Of a DNA stretch of 64,000 bases, positions 25,862 to 39,282 are shown in pieces. The notes beneath the pieces were generated by a model that did not search any database, had not been told where the DNA came from, and saw only the letters and a program-made list of their open reading frames with translations. Position 1 is the stretch's first letter. Every line of letters begins with the position of its first letter. Made by a program: the position numbers and the translations under genes. The stretch lies in contig CM039182.1 of the NCBI GenBank assembly GCA_008360975.2, positions 146,014,656 through 146,078,655 on the forward strand, given 5' to 3'. This DNA is from Lichenostomus cassidix. Lineage: Eukaryota > Chordata > Aves > Passeriformes > Meliphagidae.

Positions 25862-26284
25862 ATAGAAACAGAATCACAGAATGGTTCAGGCTGGAAGGGA
25901 TCATCTTGTTCCAACACCCCTGGGACACCTTTTACTAGACCAGGGTGCTAAAGTCCCATCCAACCTGGCCTTGAACACCCCAGAGATGTGTGGAACACCA
26001 ATCTACAGCTTCTAGAGCAACTTGTTCCAGTGCCTCACCACCCTCATGTAAAGAATTTCTTCCTAATATCTGGGATAAACCTTCCCTCTGTCAGCTCATA
26101 GCCATTCCCAATTGTCCTATTACTCCATGCCCTTGTAAAAAGTCCCTCTCTAGCTGTCTTGTAAGCTCCCTTTAGGTACAGAAGAGCTGCAAAAAGATCT
26201 CCCTGGTGCCTTCTCCAGCTTGAACAACCCCAACTCTCACAGCATCCCTCCCACCCCACTGCTCTCACCCTCTGCTCCATACCT
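25862..26284 (-). mobile_element. CR1 LINE 3' fragment, about 420 bp
   Basis: The inverted tail 'cagaatcacagaatggttca' is followed by the full CR1 3' UTR order ('tccaacctggccttgaacac', 'cagtgcctcaccaccctcat', 'gaatttcttcctaatatctg') and then ORF2 in reverse. The right end falls at ctctgctccatacc, in or near the 'RLRELGL' region, which is decayed. Minus orientation, 5'-truncated. Confidence 0.95.
26044..26280 (-). pseudogene. CR1 ORF2 C-terminal remnant
   Basis: The minus-strand frame of 78 residues ends in GDLFAALLYLKGAY, then RTIGNGYELTEGRF, then DIRKKFFT, the recognisable end of the CR1 ORF2 protein. The first roughly 25 residues (MEQRVRAVGWEG onward) do not match that family well because the sequence is shifted. 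It lacks the polymerase and endonuclease domains and is a dead fragment of the CR1 copy. Confidence 0.88.
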
Positions 26285-27541
26285 GTAGACTTGTATTAAC
26301 TGTGCTCTCCTTGGCCATTGCAGCCAACATCCCAGAATGAGCACTCAGTGCATCCATAATTCTTGAACATTCCTTTTGTAGATAATCTCACTCAACAGGA
26401 TCATCACAAAGCAGTCTTGTTTGTTTCCAGAACTCTTCCCTCTGGTTTCCACAGGGTGATAATTGCTAATTCTAGGGATAACTGCATGGGAGCTGTACTG
26501 GATCGAAAGTCAGCGTCCTGTCAGATTTCTGTCTGTAGAATTGGCCCCTTCTGAAAATGTCATTTGTGCACATGGTGTCCCTTTGTGCCCAGGCAACTTC
26601 AGAGGACCCCATCTGTGTACACCTTCGAGTATTCAAAGATCTAATTGTGGCTGTGAACACAGCAGCAACTTCACAAAGATCCCTGAGTGTGATTAGCTGA
26701 TCTGAACATCACAAAGGAAATAAAAGAGCACATCTGTGGGTGTTTTTTGTGGTACTGGAACAAACATCAGACTTGCTGTGCATATGTGGTGGCCTCCTGG
26801 GAGCTCTCAAGACTTCGAGGAGTGTGACTTAAAAGATCAACAGGATTTTAAAGGAAAGGAACTAAGTCTGAAAAGCTTTTATATAGGCTGAAGGTGTAAA
26901 AATCAGAAAGGTTTAATGTGAATACACAAGTCTGTCCAGACCTCCTTCTAACACCTACTGCATTTTATAAATGTGTTATATATATCTTAATATATAGATA
27001 TATTAAGATAGATATATAGTGTGGGAGAAGTGTGGTGTAATATTAGTATGTTAGTGATACTGAAGATAGTATTTGACAAAAATATGCAGGCTTGTGTCTT
27101 GAAGAATGTACTGATAAACTTTGTGCTCTATAACTTCAGATATTTGCTGCTTTGCACTATATATAGTAACCTTCTGAGCTTACAAACACTGTTCCTCATA
27201 TATGTGAGGAGAACAGAGAAAACCTGGACTCAGGCAAGAATCTGTTAAAGCAAAAGTCAAGATGGATGAGATGAGGGTCAGAATATGGTGATCAGAAAAT
27301 CTGGATTCCACTGTGGAGTCTTGTATTAGCTTTCATCTGGAGTTTGTTGAGTCTTCTTGCTTTTCTTTCTTTATAGTCTTTTTTTACAATTTTTTATTTG
27401 TTTATTTTGCTTATACTGAGAAAATATTATGAGATCAACATTTCCATTTACAAGATGGAGTGTAAGAGGGATAGTGTTTATTGTCTGTGGTTACTAAGGA
27501 ATGCCTAGATGAGTAAGATTTATTGAAAAAAAAATTTAAAA
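26285..27541. other. Unique DNA with small hairpin, no gene seen
   Basis: No exon or interspersed repeat recognised. Two overlapping plus-strand frames (26363-26554 and 26463-26696) and a 75-residue frame at 27021-27248 have no domain. An AT hairpin is listed separately. Confidence 0.55.
26983..27010. repeat. Perfect AT-rich hairpin, 13-bp stem
   Basis: TATCTTAATATAT (26983-26995) and its exact reverse complement (26998-27010) are separated by two bases. Flanking TATATA runs could extend pairing loosely. AT palindromes of this kind can form cruciforms and are often unstable. No element is identified. Confidence 0.9.
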
Positions 27542-28060
27542 GCCTGCTCCAGTGTGGGGTCCTCTCTCCACAGATCCACAGGTCCTACCAAGAGCCTGCT
27601 TCAGCAAGGGCTTCCCATGGGGTTTCAACTCCTGGTCCAGCACAGAGCTCCCACACAGGCTGCAGGTGGATCTCTGCACCCCTGTGACCTCCATGAGCTG
27701 CAGGGTCTCAGCTGCTTCACCAGGAGCTGCACCAGGGGCTGCAGGGGAACATCAGCTCTGCCATCTGGAGAACCTGCTGACCCTTGTTCTGCACTGATCT
27801 GGGTGTCTGCAGAGTTGCTTTCACATATTCTATCTTCCCTCTCTAGCTGCAGTTTCACAGCATTTCCCCCCACTTCTTTAAACCCATTATCTCAGAGACT
27901 CTGCCACCGTCAGTGATGGGTTCAGCTTTGGCCAGCACTGAGTCTGTCTTGGAGCCAACATTGACTCTATCAGATATGAGAGACACTTTGGCATCTTTTC
28001 AGAGAATTCACCCTTGTAGCCCCCTCCAACTTCCAAAACCTTGCCACACAAACCCAATAT
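27542..28060 (-). mobile_element. Avian ERV fragment, about 520 bp, old
   Basis: Plus-strand phrases 'gctccagtgtggggtcctct', 'ggctgcaggtggatctctgc', 'gtttctttaaaccc'-type sequence and 'ccttgccacacaaacccaat' match, from memory, a widespread avian endogenous-retrovirus sequence whose sense strand reads 'accccacgctggagcag'. The element is therefore on the minus strand. Nearly all its expected CpGs read TG or CA, a sign of age. Frames of 81-120 residues in it (27552-27916) are by-products. Two other pieces of the same kind lie at 47.15 and 51.66 kb. Confidence 0.75.
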
Positions 28061-28786
28061 ATCTACATATTCTTATATCTTTGAACATTTACAAGTGGTA
28101 AATACCACAAATAAAATCAAACTCCTTAACAGGTTATTTATTTCTCAAATATATATCAGGTAGGAGTGTGGCTATTCGTAGCATTGTTCCCAATCATGGC
28201 ACAAATTATTGCTTTCATGTTTACATCTGTTGTGTTTCAGCTATTTAAAATGGTAAATCAGATCTTGTTTCCAAGTTATTGGTTTTCTTACTCTTTAAAG
28301 TTCTTGGGGTTTACCACACTATTCTCACCCTATATTGGCTCTTGGGTATATAGCATGTTATTCATCACCTGAGCTAATTTCACTTCAGCTTTCTATTTGT
28401 GCATTGAAGGTGGAAATAACTGTTTTACAGGTGCTGCAGCTTGGGATCTCCAGAGATACTTCTGGGTGTGAACAACCCACATAGAGATACCATGAAATCT
28501 TTACCTTTGGTCTTTTTCTTAGGAACTGAGAGGAGGAAATACCTGTCAGAATTGCAAAAATACTTGTGAATTAATGAACTGGACAGAAATAGATGATTGC
28601 TTGATGCTGCCTTCAGCTCCGTGTGCCTTGATGTATGAATTTGGGTTAGTAAAGCAACTCCAAAGCAGCATCCAAATCATCCTTTTGCAATCATACACAT
28701 ACTGTGCCATTCCAGGCACAAATACAGGATTTATAAAGACTGATTTTATTTTTTGCTGGAAAAATGGAGGGATAGAATAATGAAGC
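28061..28786. other. Unique DNA, no gene seen
   Basis: Short frames at 28166-28372 (plus, hydrophobic) and 28574-28788 (both strands) show no domain. No repeat recognised. Confidence 0.55.
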
Positions 28787-29118
28787 ATAGAATCATGGAA
28801 TCATAGAATCATAGAATATTTTGGGTTGGAAAAGACCTTAAAATCATCTAGTTCAAATCCCCCTGCCATGGGAGGGACACATCCCACTGGACAAGGTTGT
28901 TCAGAGCCCTGTCCATCCTGGCTTTGAACACTTCCAGGGATGGGGCAGCCACAGCTTCTCTGGGCAACCTGTGTCTGATCACCCTAAGAGTAAAGGATTT
29001 CTTCCTAATATCTAATCTAAACTTTCTTTCATTTTGAAGCCATTCCCCCTTGTCCTGTCACCACATGCTCTTGTAAACATTCCTTCTCTATCTTGAAGGC
29101 TGCAATGAGGTGACCCCA
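28787..29118 (-). mobile_element. CR1 LINE 3' end, well preserved tail
   Basis: The left edge has three to four repeats of the tail octamer (catagaatcatggaatcatagaatcatagaat), followed by 'tttgggttggaaaagacctt' and the classic UTR ('tgaacacttccagggatggg', 'cacagcttctctgggcaacc', 'taatatctaatctaaacttt', 'ccttgtcctgtcaccacatg'). Minus orientation; the 5' side is cut at the 'gcaatgaggtgacccc' block. It is the best-preserved CR1 tail in the window. Confidence 0.97.
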
Positions 29119-32100
29119 AAGCCTTTACGTGTAACTCAAGAATTTAGGTGTAACTCAAAGAACAAGAGCTGTCATATCAAATGAAGACACAGAGTTTGCA
29201 GAGGTCTGCGCAGTGCTGCTGAGCAGTGTTTCCCTGGTTTCAGCCTTCAGTGAGGTGAAATCCATCTAAGTGTGCTCATCTACAAATTCAAGTGCTTATG
29301 CCAACAAGTGACCCCAAGCCTTTCTTTTGGTTGTTGGGGAGAAAATCAAGATACTTAATGGAGATTAGAACACAACTAATTTAATCCTAAAATAGATTTT
29401 TTACATCTGGTGAAGTCATATCAAATTCTATTGACTGTTTTGGTCAAATCTGTACTGTGTATAGTGAGTGCTGCAATGACTACCTGAAACATAAGTACTT
29501 GTACGTCACAGGTTGAATGAAAAAATCTACCCAGAAAAATTAAGGAGGGAGGGATTTTGAAGTGTTCATGAGCACTTGTTTCTCATTCCCTCCCCTGCCT
29601 GCTCTCCCTGAAGTTACATGCCTGTTACTTTCACGATTGCAGTGCTACACCAAGCTGTTCAGTTGTACAAATCACTGAATTTAAGCAGGAAGGAAAACCT
29701 ATTTTGTCTTTAAAGCTCTGAGAAGAGATTTAATCCAGTAAAAATATTTTCCCATTGGCATTCACGTTAACTAAAATTGTAGCAACCTCAAAGTACATCA
29801 TAGATTCAGTTAAGAGCCAAGACCCTAAGTCTGTTTTTACACTCAGTGCAGTCCTAGTTTTCATGCATAAAGGCAGAGCAGTACAGGTCATGAAAACAAA
29901 ATACCATCTTAATTTATAGTAGCAGCACTTGGTGAGGAGAAATGCAGGAAATATTTTGATGCTACTTTAATTTTTCATAACACCTATGTCATGCTACCTG
30001 CTAATAAGAGAAGACTTCATTTAGCTATTCAGTGCAACTTTTGTCTCTTTCCTATTACTCTGAGGATATTTTAATTTCCTATAAACTAAACACAGACAGC
30101 TCTGTGCAGTCATCTGTTCTAGCATGAGAAATAGGTGAGTATAAGCAAAGTTATCTCTAAATCCAAACAGGGCAAAGTCCTGGCAATGGTGTGAGGTGTT
30201 GTCCCTTCACTTCTAGCTCTTATCCCTCCCTTCTTCTTATGTCAATGACAGTCTGATTCTCTCTTACTCTGTTCCACAGATGTTATCCTTCCCTCCTCTT
30301 TATCTTCTCTAGCACTTTCCATTGTTCATCTCATACATGTTTAAAATACTTCAGCAAATCAGACCTGACTCTTGTCTTGTTCACCCCTATGTTCCTGCAT
30401 TTGCCTCAAGAGCTCACAGCTGTGATTGATATCCTAGGACATGTAAAACCATCAAAAGACTCTGTTTTACTGAAGAGCAAAAAGAAAATTGTGTACTACA
30501 GCATAGGCAGTATGGCTCCTTGCTTCACCTTTAATCTAAATTTTTGATGAAAACCAACTGCATCTGAAGTTACTGTCAGCCACAATTCTATATTACCTTT
30601 TATAAATATATTTAGGTGAATGAATTTCAGCCTAAATGGACCTGTCAGGAGTGTAAAAGGGCAGAGGGTTGATTTCTTGGTTATATTTCAAATAGTGTCC
30701 TGAAATCAATTAGACCAGCTAGAAGACTCCACATGAGTCTCTGGATCCACACCATACACAATGGGATAAAATGGGACAGCTTCTCCCATCTGCAGCATGG
30801 GAAGATCAGCAGGGCAGAAATCAAGCAGGTTTAAACAAAAAAGTTGACTTGTTCATGCAATCTCTGTAAATTTAGGTTGTGATTTGGCTTCATGCTGGCT
30901 GGAGAGAGGTTAAAGACAGATTTTCCTTGCGACTGGATACCATTCAGGCTTTAGAGTAGAAAAGAAAAATAAGGAAAGAAAGAACAAACTCTGTGTTGCT
31001 GAATTTCTTTCTACTCCTACTCATAGCCCAGCGATTACTGGAAGTTCAGCATTTCTGAAAATGCTCTCTGGCATAATTACAAAAGGCAGATACTATGGGA
31101 GCTAAACTTCTGTTGACATTACCAGGTTCACTACAGAAGTTAAACATGACATAATGAGGAACACAAAATGCTTCTGTTAACAAGAATATATTTACATTTT
31201 ACCATGGAAAAATCAACCAACTAACTGAACCCCAGAATACAACCAACTTAAGGTTCAATTTGATGATCTTGGAGGTGTTTTCCAAACTTCATGATTCTCT
31301 GGCTGAGCATAAGAAACAAAAATTACTGTATTATATAAATCCAGTTCAACATCTTATTCTTGAGAGTAATCAACAGTGGGTGCTTAGAACAAAACAGTGA
31401 GAAAATATCAATAAATAGTTGGTTATACTTCCCTAAATACTCTCCTAGTCCCTGATTTCAGGATGGGTGTGGGATTTATATGTGATTGAGTCCGTACCTC
31501 TAATCTCTTAAAAAAAGATTCTTGCAATCTGCAGATGAACCTCTTAACCAAAACATTGTTATTGTTGGGTATCACAACATCAATTAAAAAAAAAAAAAAG
31601 AAACATGCATAATCCCCAAGCATATAAGTGTAGAGTGCAAACTGTGTCATCAAAGAGAAGAAGTTTCATAAAGCATAAAAGTATTGATATGATTTTGAGA
31701 TCCAAGTCATAGGTGAATTCAGTAAACTTTAAGTTTTACTCTGTATTTAAATGTGTCTGCCATTTATGACCACAATGATGATTGTTTCATCTCTGGCTGG
31801 AGAAAAGGATTAATGATAAGCAAGCATGCAAGACAGAACAACAAATGGTCACAGTTGCATTTGACAACTTTTAAAATGAAACAGTTTATAATCATACTTG
31901 CTCCAAGGTAGGCATTAAGTCTAAGCTACTCATCTTGACTCAATATAGAGGATAAAAGACACAGATTGGGATCTCCAGAAACAGACATCTTAAAACCAGA
32001 TGAATGACCTTCTGGAAGTGCTCATTTATCACTTCATCAACAATAGTATCATTCCAAATGATAATCCAGAAAGGTAACTTTTAGACAGTTAAGGTTAGGT

Positions 32101-35100
32101 AAGATTAATCTCTCACCTCACACCTAAGGGAAATAATTTTATACACTGTAAATTTTATCTCTGGTTCCATCAAATCTAATTTCATCTTATCTAATTTAAT
32201 ATTTTTTGTGTCCACATTGTCTCAAATCTAGTTACCAGGTTCATAGATAATTTCTTAATGATTACAAAAGATGCTGGTGTCACACGCATACACACAAACA
32301 CAGCCACAAAATTAATATTATTCATCTTTACATCCAACATGCCCAGAACTTAATTTATGAACAGAGAGAAAATACTTATGCAAGTATACTCACACTCTAA
32401 TATACATAATCATCATCAAGCAAAGTGGTTTTAAAGCTCCTGCCTCTCCTCTCTCTAGTAATTCTCCATGTTTTCAATTCTTTCCTATTTCCCAGTGCCT
32501 GAGGGCAAGAAGATGAGTTCTCTCACAGGAGTACAAAATAAAATGCAAAGTGTTCTTTGATGCTAATCAGAATTTCCTACACTATTAGATCTACTTTCTC
32601 AAGCTGGCTGAGGAAAAACTCACCCAGCTTCAAACCTGGCTATAGACACTGTGTTCATTCACATCAACACTGAAGTACCTGAGCACTGCCACAAATCTTT
32701 CCAACGTTAAGTGCAGAAAGGTTTGACTTTGGTGTCAACTAGGCATTTGCATAATAATAAAAACTTGCCAGAAAGAGGACAAGAGGATAAACAAAAATCT
32801 ATTCAGAACTGAGTCTTTTATTCAGGAAGCCAACATGTGTTACTACATGTATCTGACACCACAGAGGTTAATCAAAGTCTGATTTAATGATCAGCAATAT
32901 CACAGGAGTGTTAGGCTGGATCTTCTAGACCTCAAGTTAGGACTGCTTTTTGTTGCCTTTTCACTCCTGAGATTCTCTAAGAAAGATATTTATTTTTTAT
33001 TGGAAATAAGATATTTTTGTTAATTTAACAATAAACTTGGCTTTCTGAATTCTACATGTTCACACGCAAATGCAGAACAAATTCCTATTATCTCGTCTAA
33101 ATTGGCAACATGTCTTGGGAGAATCAATTCCAGTGTAATACAAGCCATTATCTTTCTGACTTTGCCTGCGAGGTTTTCACCCCCACAGGAGCAACACAGA
33201 AGATTTGCTTGGAAGGTGTTTTACATTCTTGTTATATTTGCAATTATGCTCTAAAATAATTCACTTCTGTACTTAGCAGGAACACAGGAAAACACTCATT
33301 TTGTGTAACAGAAAATGTATGTATACAAGAGGACAACCTGCAGCCTATTTCACACTCGGAGCATGTCATTGCTTCTTTCCAAGTCATGTGGATCTGTTAT
33401 TTCTGCTTCAAATCCAGTGACTCTGGTAGGGCTGGTAGCTGCCATCAGCAGGCAGGACTGGGGTCAGGACATGGACATTTCAGCCTGTGTGTAACAAATC
33501 TGCACTGGGGGTCCAAAATCTCAGCCTACTTCAGCCTGCCTGAGCAGAAGATAATTACAGCAGTTCAGTTCCTTTACAGAAAGTTCACCCTTGGAAATGG
33601 AACTGGGACTCATCTGCCTCTGGGAAAGTGGCAAAAAGGTGTCTGATGTGAGCTCACACTCTCTTTCACTCATACAATTGATTCTTTTGCCTGTCAGATC
33701 TTAGCTCGATATTCCATCTCTTACTTTCTCCCATTTCCTCACCTACACTGAACATGAAAACTTTCTTCTCCTTCAAACATGGAATTGAGATCTGGGGAAA
33801 GTCTCCTCTTGCTCAAATGGGAATAAATACAGTCCTTAGTTCCCTTTGACGCCACAAATTACCAGGCACAACTAAGTCAAAACTTCTTTTAAAATAGCAC
33901 TAATGGTAAAGAAAAATTAAAACAGCCAGAATAAGATTTACGTTTGTCCATAGTACTAAAACCAGTGCAACACTCTCACCTGGAACTAAGTAATTCCAGA
34001 TGTTTTCCCCATGATGGAGATTCTCCACACAGCTGACACCTGTATCAGAAGTGAGGTGTATTTTCTACTGGAGGACGATGTCGTACTTCCAATAAGTGCA
34101 AAGCTGGCAATGCTTACAGCAGCACAGCACCAAGGAGCTGCTCATTTGTCTGAGTGCCCTAGACTATACATTAGGAGTCTTGGAGTCATGCCAAACTACC
34201 TAGCAGTAATTGTAGCAGTCATCTGTGAATAGTGATATTTGGCAGTGTATTAGTAGTTCATTTAATTTATTGTCTTCCCACCTTATTAGCAGTACATCAC
34301 TAGCCTGGAAAACTTTCTAAGCTCATATTTCAAAAGCAGAGCCCTTAAAGCTGCACCTTAAAACTAGAAATTTGGCTTATGTAATTTTGTTCAGCCATGT
34401 CAATATAAACTCCAGACAATATTGTGTTGCAGAGCTCTCATTCATGCAATGACAGCTCTGTCTCCGCAGTGGCTAAGCTGGCAGTTAAAGTGATTCACTG
34501 CAATCAGCCTCAAAGGTTTCCAAGACAGACCCCAAGGTAACTTAGAAAGTTGTAGGGAAGTTTGACAGGATGCTTTATTTTGTTTTTGTTCGGAAATAAT
34601 GCTCAGAAATCACAGTGAGCAGTGATGGCAGGGAAGGAACATCACCCTCTGTTTCAAACAGGTTGCTTTGTTGGCTTGTGTACAAAGCCACAAAGCAGCA
34701 AATAACAGGGACATCAGTCACACACAAAAGCTCACATGGGCTGATACACACTCAGCAGGAAGGATAACACTTGCTGTATACAATACCACTCTTTGTATTC
34801 TTTCCATTATTCTTCAAGCGTTTGAAGTATTAGAACTGGGAAGTTGCTGCCTTCAGTCTTATTCTTTGACTGGTCTGCCTAAACCTATGTATTTATATAT
34901 GTATCTCTGAGAAGGTAAAACTAGGATTCCTGTAGTCCTGAGCCACTTTCCTGCTAAGCTCTGTATTCCAAGATTCAGCTCAATCACAAATAGATTTGTC
35001 TTGCAAATTGCATTATTAATATTGAGTCAGCCCATTGATTATCTTTTTAATGTGGTATGGCACACTGCCAAAACAAAAGTTGGAAGTAATTTAGGGAAGA

Positions 35101-38100
35101 GCACACCTTGTTCTCTACTAGGCATAAATATCACCAGCTGCTGTTCTTTAGATGATACAGTCTCCCATCCTGAGTTCAATCTGCAAACATTTCTCTTCAT
35201 CTTGCAAAATGGATAATAGAGAATAACTTATGTTCTTTCATGTTGGCTTATTACAAAAACAGTACATCTATTGGAACAACATTTTCTAAGAAATAGGTTA
35301 CGTTATTTCCAACCAGAGACACAGGAGGAATACGTGACTTTGAATACATGCCTTTGAATACATCATATTTCTTAAATCAGAAAAAAACCCCATATATTCT
35401 CAAATAGAAATGTGTTTTCAGGATGTTTTATTGACTGTGATGTTTACTGGCTTAAGTCTTAAAAGATACAGATAGGGAAGTGCTAAAACTGGCCACATAC
35501 CTTTCACTGTGGGTAAGAATTCAATACTCAGCTAGGGTTTGCTGAATAAATTATTTAGACACTTGTTTTTTCATTATATGAAAGAGGACTTCCATTGCTT
35601 TTTTGGGGTTAATTTTTATCTTCAAAAGTTTTCATAAATTTTTGCTGAAGTTTCCAACCTTAAAAGACATCAATCTGTTTCTTAAAGTATCATTCAGAGG
35701 AATAAAGGAAGCAGAATAAAGCAAGTCAGAGGGCTCTCCATGGTCCTTTGAAATCCAGACACACGTACCCACAACACCAACCCAAACTTGAAAGACCACC
35801 CAAACCCAGCAAAAATGCCATTACAGGTCAAGTATAATGAGGTAGTCACAATAATCAATGTTTTCAAACCTTATGATGGATGTAAAAGTGTCTAACTGAG
35901 TTCTCCAAATCCTCTGTTCGTATGAAAAATTGAACTGCTAAAAATTACAAATTCAGTAGCTGTTCTTTGAAATAGAGCAAATAATTCATGATGAAATGAA
36001 TGAGTAAATCAGAGGATGTTTCATCATTTGTAAGACTGAATCCAAAGGTAATATTGAAAAAATCTGCAAAGCACAGGTTATAATTGCCAGGATTCATAGT
36101 ATCGTTAAGGTTGAGGTAAGAATTATAGACTTTAAGATCTAAAACTGAAACAAGGATCAAATTCAAGCTTATATTATAGTTGTGGGATAGCTGTGCATCA
36201 GGGCTGTTCTGTTCAAACATAAGTTATTAAGATCCCAGAAGACTGGTCCAGAAATTCCATCTCATCAGTCACCCAAGGGATGAAAACAGACACCTGAAAT
36301 AAGGCAGTGGGCTGAACTCTTGGGTGCCTTCACAGCAGCTCATTTGACTCATTGCTACAGGACTTTTTCAGTGTGGGAACTTTTGTCAGTCCCACAGAAT
36401 TCTCTCTACAGCTTGTTTACTTCAGTGCTGATTGACATCCTTGGTGAGTAACCTGGCTGTTCCAAGCTCTGCTGGGAGACTCCTGCTGCAGAATCCCCAT
36501 AACTAAACAGAGGTCAGATCCTTGAGAATGATCAAGAGGAATTGTTCTTGCACAAGCGGAGGCAGCCAATTAATTTAAGCTTTTTAACTACATTTTGTAC
36601 AAAGTCTAAGATTTTCAATAATGGTGGATCATATGTGTGCTGGGTTGGGCACATCAGATCACAGGTAAGCTGGATAGAGGAATTTGGCAGATTTTCTGCT
36701 TCAGCACATCACACAATACCTTATTCACCCACCCCTGTGCTCTTACAGACGCCTGTCTGCCCTCTTTCTCCCCATCATGATATCAGTGAGAATATTTGAA
36801 CAGCAATTGTTTTCCACAAACAAAACTTTTGGTGGTTTAGACAAGCACAAAGACTGTAAAATATTTTTTTCTGAATGACAGCCAAGGATTTTCACTTGGG
36901 AAACCAAAATTTTGCTCCAAAACAGTAAAAAAAAATACATTTGAGATTCTGTTTACACATACTGTTAAAAGACTTCTTTCCTGAGGAATGTATGTCCAGA
37001 CACTTAGCCAATTTTTTGTAGCCAAAGGCAGTACATGTCCTTCCCTGTCAGCCTTCCACCACAGCACAGGCAGTCACGGACATGAATGACACACAGATGA
37101 CACAGATGGGGCAGGGACTGTAGTGGGTATTTTATTCCTGAAAATGCTAGTATTTATGACCACAAAGAAAACAATTTGCACTTGAAGGTGCAGGTACTTT
37201 GAAATAATAGCTATAGTGCTTTTTCCCTAGAGATTTCTCTGCAGCTTTTCAGGCAGTCAAACAAGGGGAAAAAAATAAGAAAACATGCTGTAAATGGTTT
37301 GCAGAAAATGAAGCAACACTTATCCATGCTAATGATTACTATGAATATCCAACCATAAACATGTCTCATGAGTGAGAGAGCAGATAAATTGGCTGCATGC
37401 TACTGATGGTATCCAGCATCAGCCTTCTAGAATTCATCCAGTCCCATCTAATTAAATGATGTCTCCTACACACGTGGATTTATTTACAAGCTGCTATCTC
37501 CCTTTGCTAATGCAGGAAAGCATGAAAAGGTACAGCTGCAATTAGTACTTGCATTTGGAAGGAAAACTGCTCATAAAGAAATTAAGGATGCTTTTGCAGG
37601 CAAGCATCTCCTGCTGGCATAGGAGGTTGAAGCATGAATCTGAGTTTCAGCAGATATCAGACCAGTTCTTTGTCTAACAAGCTAAATAAAGGACAAGCTC
37701 TGTTTCTCAGATTGAGTGATAAAGCACAACTGGCAGCCTGAAGGGTGATATCTTTCTCCCCAGACAAGGTGATATCCTCATACCATAAGGGTTAGTGTTG
37801 CCCTATAAACTCTGCCCAGCAGAATAGTGTCTTGGCAGAGGCCATAACCATGCCAGAGACCATGCTAGCAAGTAGTATGGGTGACCACAGACTGTGTTTA
37901 AGCCCATGCTCTAGTAACTCACAAATATGGATGTAAACTCCAAGTCATCCACAGAACATTATTTAATCTCTAACTTTCACATAACTCTAAAGTAAATAGT
38001 TCTTTCCTGTCTTCTTTCCTTGAGACAGTAACCAGCTCTTCCTATTTCTATAAGAGATTAATGAAGCTTTTCTCAGGCTAGAACTCCTAGGCACTAGGAA

Positions 38101-39282
38101 TAACAAAAAAATAACACATCTGTCTCAAAACCACCACTTGGGAAAAATATCATCATGTACCATGAGGTTTTCTGCGGAAAGTTCAACACTGTGTTAATGC
38201 TTAAGTTTAAAATTGTCATATCTCTTATCTCTTTGTACACATTTCCAGTTCCTGAAGCCCACTTCTGCTTGTTAAGAGCTGAATAAATTGACAGTTAGAT
38301 AAAGTACCTAGTATATGTATTTTTGCACACACCGATCATTTCTCAAAGAGAGTCAAAAGAGGCATCTTCCTTCTGACAAGAATGTTGTGCACCCTTTGTT
38401 TTGTTTATTTTTGTGTGTTTGTTCTTTTTTTAGAGATTACTATAATGACAACAAAGCAACAATGAAGAAGTCCACCTGTACTCTCTGATTTCCCAGAGGA
38501 ATCTGTGCATGACAACTGGAAGACAAACAAAACTCTTGACAGAGAAACAATGCAACACTTGTGAGCTAATGAGCAGCACGGAGAGGGGCCAGGCATGCAG
38601 ACGTGTGCTGCAGCCCAAAAACTGTGTATAGAAATAGGAGGGTAGCACAGGGTAGCAGTTCTTCAACTGCTCCTGTGTTATATCACACTCCTGTGCCACA
38701 GAGCCACTTTCAGAAACAGATGCTATAACCTTCCAGGAACATGTACTTGTGCTTAAGGGAGAGCTGTGAGGCAGCAGGAGCCCTGGATTTCTGTTCACAC
38801 CTTCTCACACAACCCTTTATTTTTGCCAAAACTGGAGTGTCACAGCCTGAGGTCTGCCCTCCAGGTAGATCTAGTTGATGTGCAGATGCACTTTGAATGG
38901 CCATGCAGTTGCCCTGGCATGAAAATACCTGATATCCCTTCCTGTCAATCAAGGAATGGTTTTGCTTCCAAAAAGGCATCTTTATATTGACTTCTGTTGG
39001 CACAGCTTCAGCAGTAAGAGTGGCAATAGGGATGACACCTGACTGGCAAATGTGAGCTGGCAGAAGGTCCTCAGGTAAAGACAGGCCAAGTCCTTCTGTG
39101 ACTGGCACAGTTTCTTTAGTCACTGGTGTTTACCTGCATTCGTATCAGGAATGCTTTGCCAGTGCAATACATGAATATTCTGCTCTCGGGAAAGTAATAA
39201 TACAGACAAATTCTACAGCTGTACAAGTGAGATTATGTTTGAGTCAAAGAAGTGGCATTTTTGACTACAAGGAGGGAAGAAA
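29119..39282. other. About 10 kb of mostly unique DNA, no gene seen
   Basis: Only one CR1 tail (31.25 kb) is recognised. Small tandem echoes occur (gtgtaactcaa twice near 29129-29157; ctttgaatacat twice near 35338-35362). An A13 run lies near 31586. Frames up to 137 residues (38710-39123 minus) overlap other frames and have no domain. Complex, repeat-free blocks near 34250-34530 and 37290-37580 are candidates for conserved non-coding elements. Confidence 0.5.
31249..31300 (+). mobile_element. CR1 LINE 3' tail remnant
   Basis: 'aaggttcaatttgatgatct' followed by 'tggaggtgttttccaaactt' and catgattct is a diverged plus-strand CR1 3' terminus. Only about 50 bases remain recognisable. Confidence 0.75.

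Noticed and set aside
27552..27916. Frames of 81-120 residues at 27.5-27.9 kb
   Set aside because: They fall in the ERV fragment; such translations are a known by-product of this repeat in birds.
38430..39123. Overlapping minus-strand frames of 122 and 137 residues
   Set aside because: Different frames over the same region, no domain, no coding bias visible.
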